Source: Lingula anatina
Lineage: Eukaryota; Brachiopoda; Lingulata; Lingulida; Lingulidae
Reading direction: 5' to 3'
NCBI RefSeq assembly: GCF_001039355.2
Contig: NW_019775611.1
Location: 94,252 to 158,251, forward strand
Length of the DNA: 64,000 nt
In this document: in pieces, positions 60,803-64,000 of the stretch
How the letters are laid out: each line of letters starts with the position of its first letter
Position numbering within the stretch: position 1 is the first letter of the stretch
Position numbers and translations under genes: made by a program
Notes under the pieces: model-generated
Seen by the model: only the letters and a program-made list of their open reading frames with translations
Database searches by the model: none
Told to the model about the DNA's origin: nothing

Positions 60803-61350
60803 TTACTTGGGGACAAACCTTGTCAAATACCAGCNTTTTTTTTTTTTTTTGTTGTTGTTGTTGCTGAAATTTTAAAAAGTTTTGTTGCTTAACTGTTTCC
60901 TCCAACGAACCATCCTAACGTTTATAAATTTCGGAAGAAAAAAATTGTATAAAACGATATGATTATAAAGTTCTTCGACCTTTTCACGGAGTATTGAATA
61001 CACAGAAATGGAAATTAGTTGATATAAAGGGAATGCATGCATCCCGAAATCCAACACCACGTGATACCCCCCCCCCCCCCTCAGAGCTGCACGTAGTATA
61101 AAATACAATAGAAAGGGCATCCACAACATTGTTGTACATTCAGTGCCTCCAATAATACATTACATGAATTCACATATTTCTTAGGGGTTTCACAAGCAAT
61201 TGTTTATTTTACATTCATGTGTTACAAAGCTAATAAAGGGTAAATAAATACGCTGAATTTATAAATATGCGTTAATATTGGACTGAATTTTCCTATTCGC
61301 ATACCAAAGTACCATACATGTAGCCACAATATTGGAATGAATAACTCTTA
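58651..61350. other. Long stretch without recognisable gene
   Basis: I find only short unsupported frames. There are ATT repeats at about 60777-60802, an N followed by a T run at 60835-60850, and C runs at 58879-58888 and 61068-61080 that may reflect sequencing trouble. Confidence 0.45.
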
Positions 61351-61551
61351 GACCCCATTCCCAGAGATTAGATCGATCCAACTAGATCCCTGGGGGTTCA
61401 CGCTAAATAGCTGTCAGCCAAGCGGGCACATAGTTAATTACCCCCTTACAGCTTGTAGTAGGCGGGACGGACATTTAAGCCGGATTATCTGACAGTAATC
61501 TAGTGAGACTCCCACGGGGATAGATCGATCTAAAATCTATGGGAATGCGCC
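61351..61551. mobile_element. Palindromic MITE, copy 2
   Basis: Ends GACCCCATTCCCAGAGAT and the complement of ATCTATGGGAATGCGCC, with the same inner plan as the copy at 55032 (TAGATCGATC near both ends, CGGGACGGAC in the centre). It stops about 50 bases before the start codon of FkbM gene 4 and replaces the upstream flank seen in genes 1-3. Confidence 0.7.
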
Positions 61552-61601
61552 CATAATTATTTTTATCTATTTTCAGGTAACCAAAGAAATAAAGACACGT
61601 G

Positions 61602-63048
61602 ATGGCGATGAACAAATGGACGACCGTAGTTCTTATCATTGCAGCGTTTTGCTTTTCAGCGCTTATTTTTCATCACGTTTGGGAAGTTAAACCGAATCTT
61701 TTCTCTAAACACTCGAGTAATTCTAAAAAGGAACTTAAACAAAAGTGCTCTATAACCACAGCGTTCATCAAACGTCTTGGCACCGTCTTGACTCCCTCAG
61801 TGAAGACCTTTTAGAACAATTAAGAGGGAAATGGATTCTCCCTCCTTCCAAGCTGTCCTATAATCTTTCCAAACCAAAGGCAACATACTGGGACCAAATT
61901 GGACAATCAAAATTGGTAGACAAAATTCTGAAGCAACGCCGCAAAGGATTTTTTGTGGAATCAGGAGCATATGATGGAGAGGCTCATTCCAATTCTCTCT
62001 TTTTTGAGATTTCACGAGACTGGGAAGGATTACTTGTGGAGCCAAACCCGTGGTCTTTTTAAGTGCTTTTGAACAAAAACAGGTAAGTCAAACAGATGTT
62101 TTGTTCTATCAAGTATACATATATACTGTTGGAAATGAATTTGGTCTTGCACTAGATCTCACGTTCTGAAGCAAAGGTCACAACATTTCCACCTCATCAC
62201 AAGGCCTTCTTGGCCCCCGTAGCCAGGGGGAGTTTGGGGGTTGGGAAAAGGTTGGGTAAAATTTTATTTAGGTAAATGAAGGTTGCATGGTCCACTTTTT
62301 TCAGAAAAGAACCCCCGCTTTGAAATTGCTTGCTACGGGCCTGGACCTTATTACAAAGCCGTCTTCACGTGGTAACAATATGCGCGGAATGTTCCCAAGA
62401 TATGGTAGTTTCTATCTCAGGCCATCTTGCTTGTTGTTCAACCCGTTCAGGAATGGCCTCTTTTATTCCTTGTCTGAACCATTCCTCCTCTCCGTTGAGG
62501 ATCAAAGCAAATGTAAGCAATAAATTTGGACTGTTATGAATTTGGCGTGTACATGAAGCTGCTCACACCTTCATAGATGACAATGTGTATTTCTTTTTTT
62601 TTCTTTATAGGAAAACTTATGCTGCTAATACGTGCTTGGCAACGGGCCACAGTCCCGCAATGGTTGATTTTACGTTCGCTCAAGAGATAGGAGGAATGGC
62701 CGAAAAAAGCTACGCTATTTCTAAGGGCGAACAAAACGCCATTGAAGAAAAAGTCGCATACAGTGTTTTCCAATTCGTTCTCTCCTGGCCGCCATCGGTA
62801 GGAATCACGTGGACCACTTTACCTTGGACGTAGAGGGTGCCGAAATACAAATCCTTAAGTCGTTTCCATGGGAACACGTCAGCGTTGACGTGTGGACGAT
62901 AGAGTACGCAGTTCACGGAGGAGGTCCTGATACTCCAAAACGTGAGAAAGCAATCAGGGAAATCTTTAAAAATACAGGACTCTACAGGGAAGGGACAATA
63001 CTTGAGGCCCAAGACATACGGTTTGTTAGAAAGGACGTAACACAATGA
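61602..63048 (+). pseudogene. FkbM gene 4, disrupted
   Basis: Shares exons, intron and 3' flank with gene 1 but is broken. The first of the two usual ATG codons has become GTG (61599), leaving ATG at 61602. Four bases are missing after the LGT codons near 61785 compared with gene 3, which shifts the frame. CAA has become TAA at 62060-62062, just after the EPNPWSF motif. One base is missing near 62748 in exon 2 (GAAGAAAAAG against GAAGGAAAAAG). The donor (CAG|GTAAGT) and acceptor (TTTATAG) are kept, and the end of the domain (LDVEGAEIQILKSFPWEH) is readable. These lesions would prevent a full-length enzyme. Confidence 0.88.
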
Positions 63049-64000
63049 AAAAGCAATATCATAAATATGTCACATATAAAACTGGTCTGTTTAGTGTTAA
63101 CGTGATACAATATGAATGATACCGATAAATGTTTGTTATAGAGGACATACCAGAATGACAAAGCAATCAGGAATATGTATAAAATATACAACTATGTTCT
63201 TGTACAATTATTTAATTTTCACTGAACACGATACGAATAAACTGGGTCGTATATTTACGTGTCTTAAACGTAGTGTTCAACCGGATTTGAGATTTTATAA
63301 AAAAAGTACGTTTGTGGACATGTTTTTAATTAAAAACTGGGGTGCCACATTTTTTAAATTTTTATGTCACTCAGTGTCAATTCCAGCGTGTCCAATTTTC
63401 AAAATAATTTTTCAAAATCTTTATGATGCCAAGGATTTTCCCCATGTTCCTGGCATTTATGATTATTTGCGTTTTGGGGGTCCTTTCGCTGACGAACCTG
63501 CAGTTATCTACTCTAAATAATTTGAAAAACCCTAAAAAATGCACCTCCCCTTTCGAGAAAATGACCGATCTTGACGATTTTCAAACTCAATTTTGCTTTT
63601 ATCAGATGGAGCTTAATTCCCTTGCAAATTTGAAGAAGCAAAGATACAATTAGGCAAGTATAATGTGAATGTCCCTATAATACAATACAAAAAATATTCA
63701 AAAACTTTCGTAAAAAAAATATGTTTATACTGGGTTTATAGTCTCTACTAGTGAGCTGATTTTTACGTAACAAAACCATTTAACAAATTTGAATGGAGAT
63801 TGGCAATCACGAGGCAAACATCGCCAAATAAATGTCAGGAAAAATGAAAAAAAAAAACAATAATCCTCCTAATAAATTATTTTAACACACACACGTACAA
63901 TTTATAATGTTTTATCAGATCTGTACATATGAAAGATAGATTTTTTTTAAATTCAGCATGTGTAAATACTAAAATTTTAACAAGTGCAAATGTTATAAAA
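63049..64000 (+). repeat. 3' flank of FkbM gene 4
   Basis: Co-linear with the flank after FkbM gene 2 (52834-53750) up to the window end. It shows that the duplication unit includes about 1 kb downstream. No other gene is seen. Confidence 0.7.

Overview
This is animal nuclear DNA: spliced genes with GT-AG introns, an AT-rich background, microsatellites, LINE, SINE, Tc1/mariner, hAT-like and THAP-type transposon remnants, and no operons. The gene families and the mix of repeats suggest a marine invertebrate (mollusc or another lophotrochozoan, or an invertebrate deuterostome). I cannot name the species. One 487-base gap (31043-31529) and eight single-N joins (6168, 11917, 14609, 28213, 45133, 51109, 58114, 60835) mark a short-read style scaffold. 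Several duplicated segments begin or end exactly at these joins, so part of the apparent gene number may be an assembly or haplotype effect.

Layout. (1) 3.3-35.3 kb: a tandem array of four plus-strand genes (A 3348-4598, B 20287-21534, C 25160-26437, D 34040-35290). Each encodes a ~415-425 aa type II membrane protein with an Asp-Asp-Asp motif, probably a Golgi glycosyltransferase of no family I can name. The spaces between them hold Tc1/mariner copies, LINE 3' ends, a tRNA-derived SINE, a TTAA-flanked element and MITEs. B and D lie in a ~6 kb near-identical duplication. D is a mosaic: its 5' part and upstream flank are like B, its 3' end and downstream flank are like C. (2) 35.5-37.3 kb: an internally deleted THAP transposon (probably ISL2EU-like) inserted downstream of D. 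(3) 46.8-38.4 kb, minus strand: a six-exon beta-1,4-galactosyltransferase gene whose reading frame I could join across all introns. Exon 2 has one in-frame TAA where a conserved leucine is expected. A long LINE sits antisense in intron 2. (4) 49.5-63 kb: an array of FkbM-type methyltransferase genes with N-terminal membrane anchors: two identical copies separated by a single N, one diverged intact copy, one 5' stump, and one copy broken by two frameshifts and a stop.

The three gene families all look like single-pass type II Golgi enzymes (two sugar-transferase types and one methyltransferase type). A working hypothesis is that the locus makes and caps glycans, for example O-methylated ones. 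This rests on gene proximity and family knowledge only. The region shows strong birth-and-death evolution: tandem copies, chimeras, pseudogenes, and transposon insertions present in one copy and absent from its sister.
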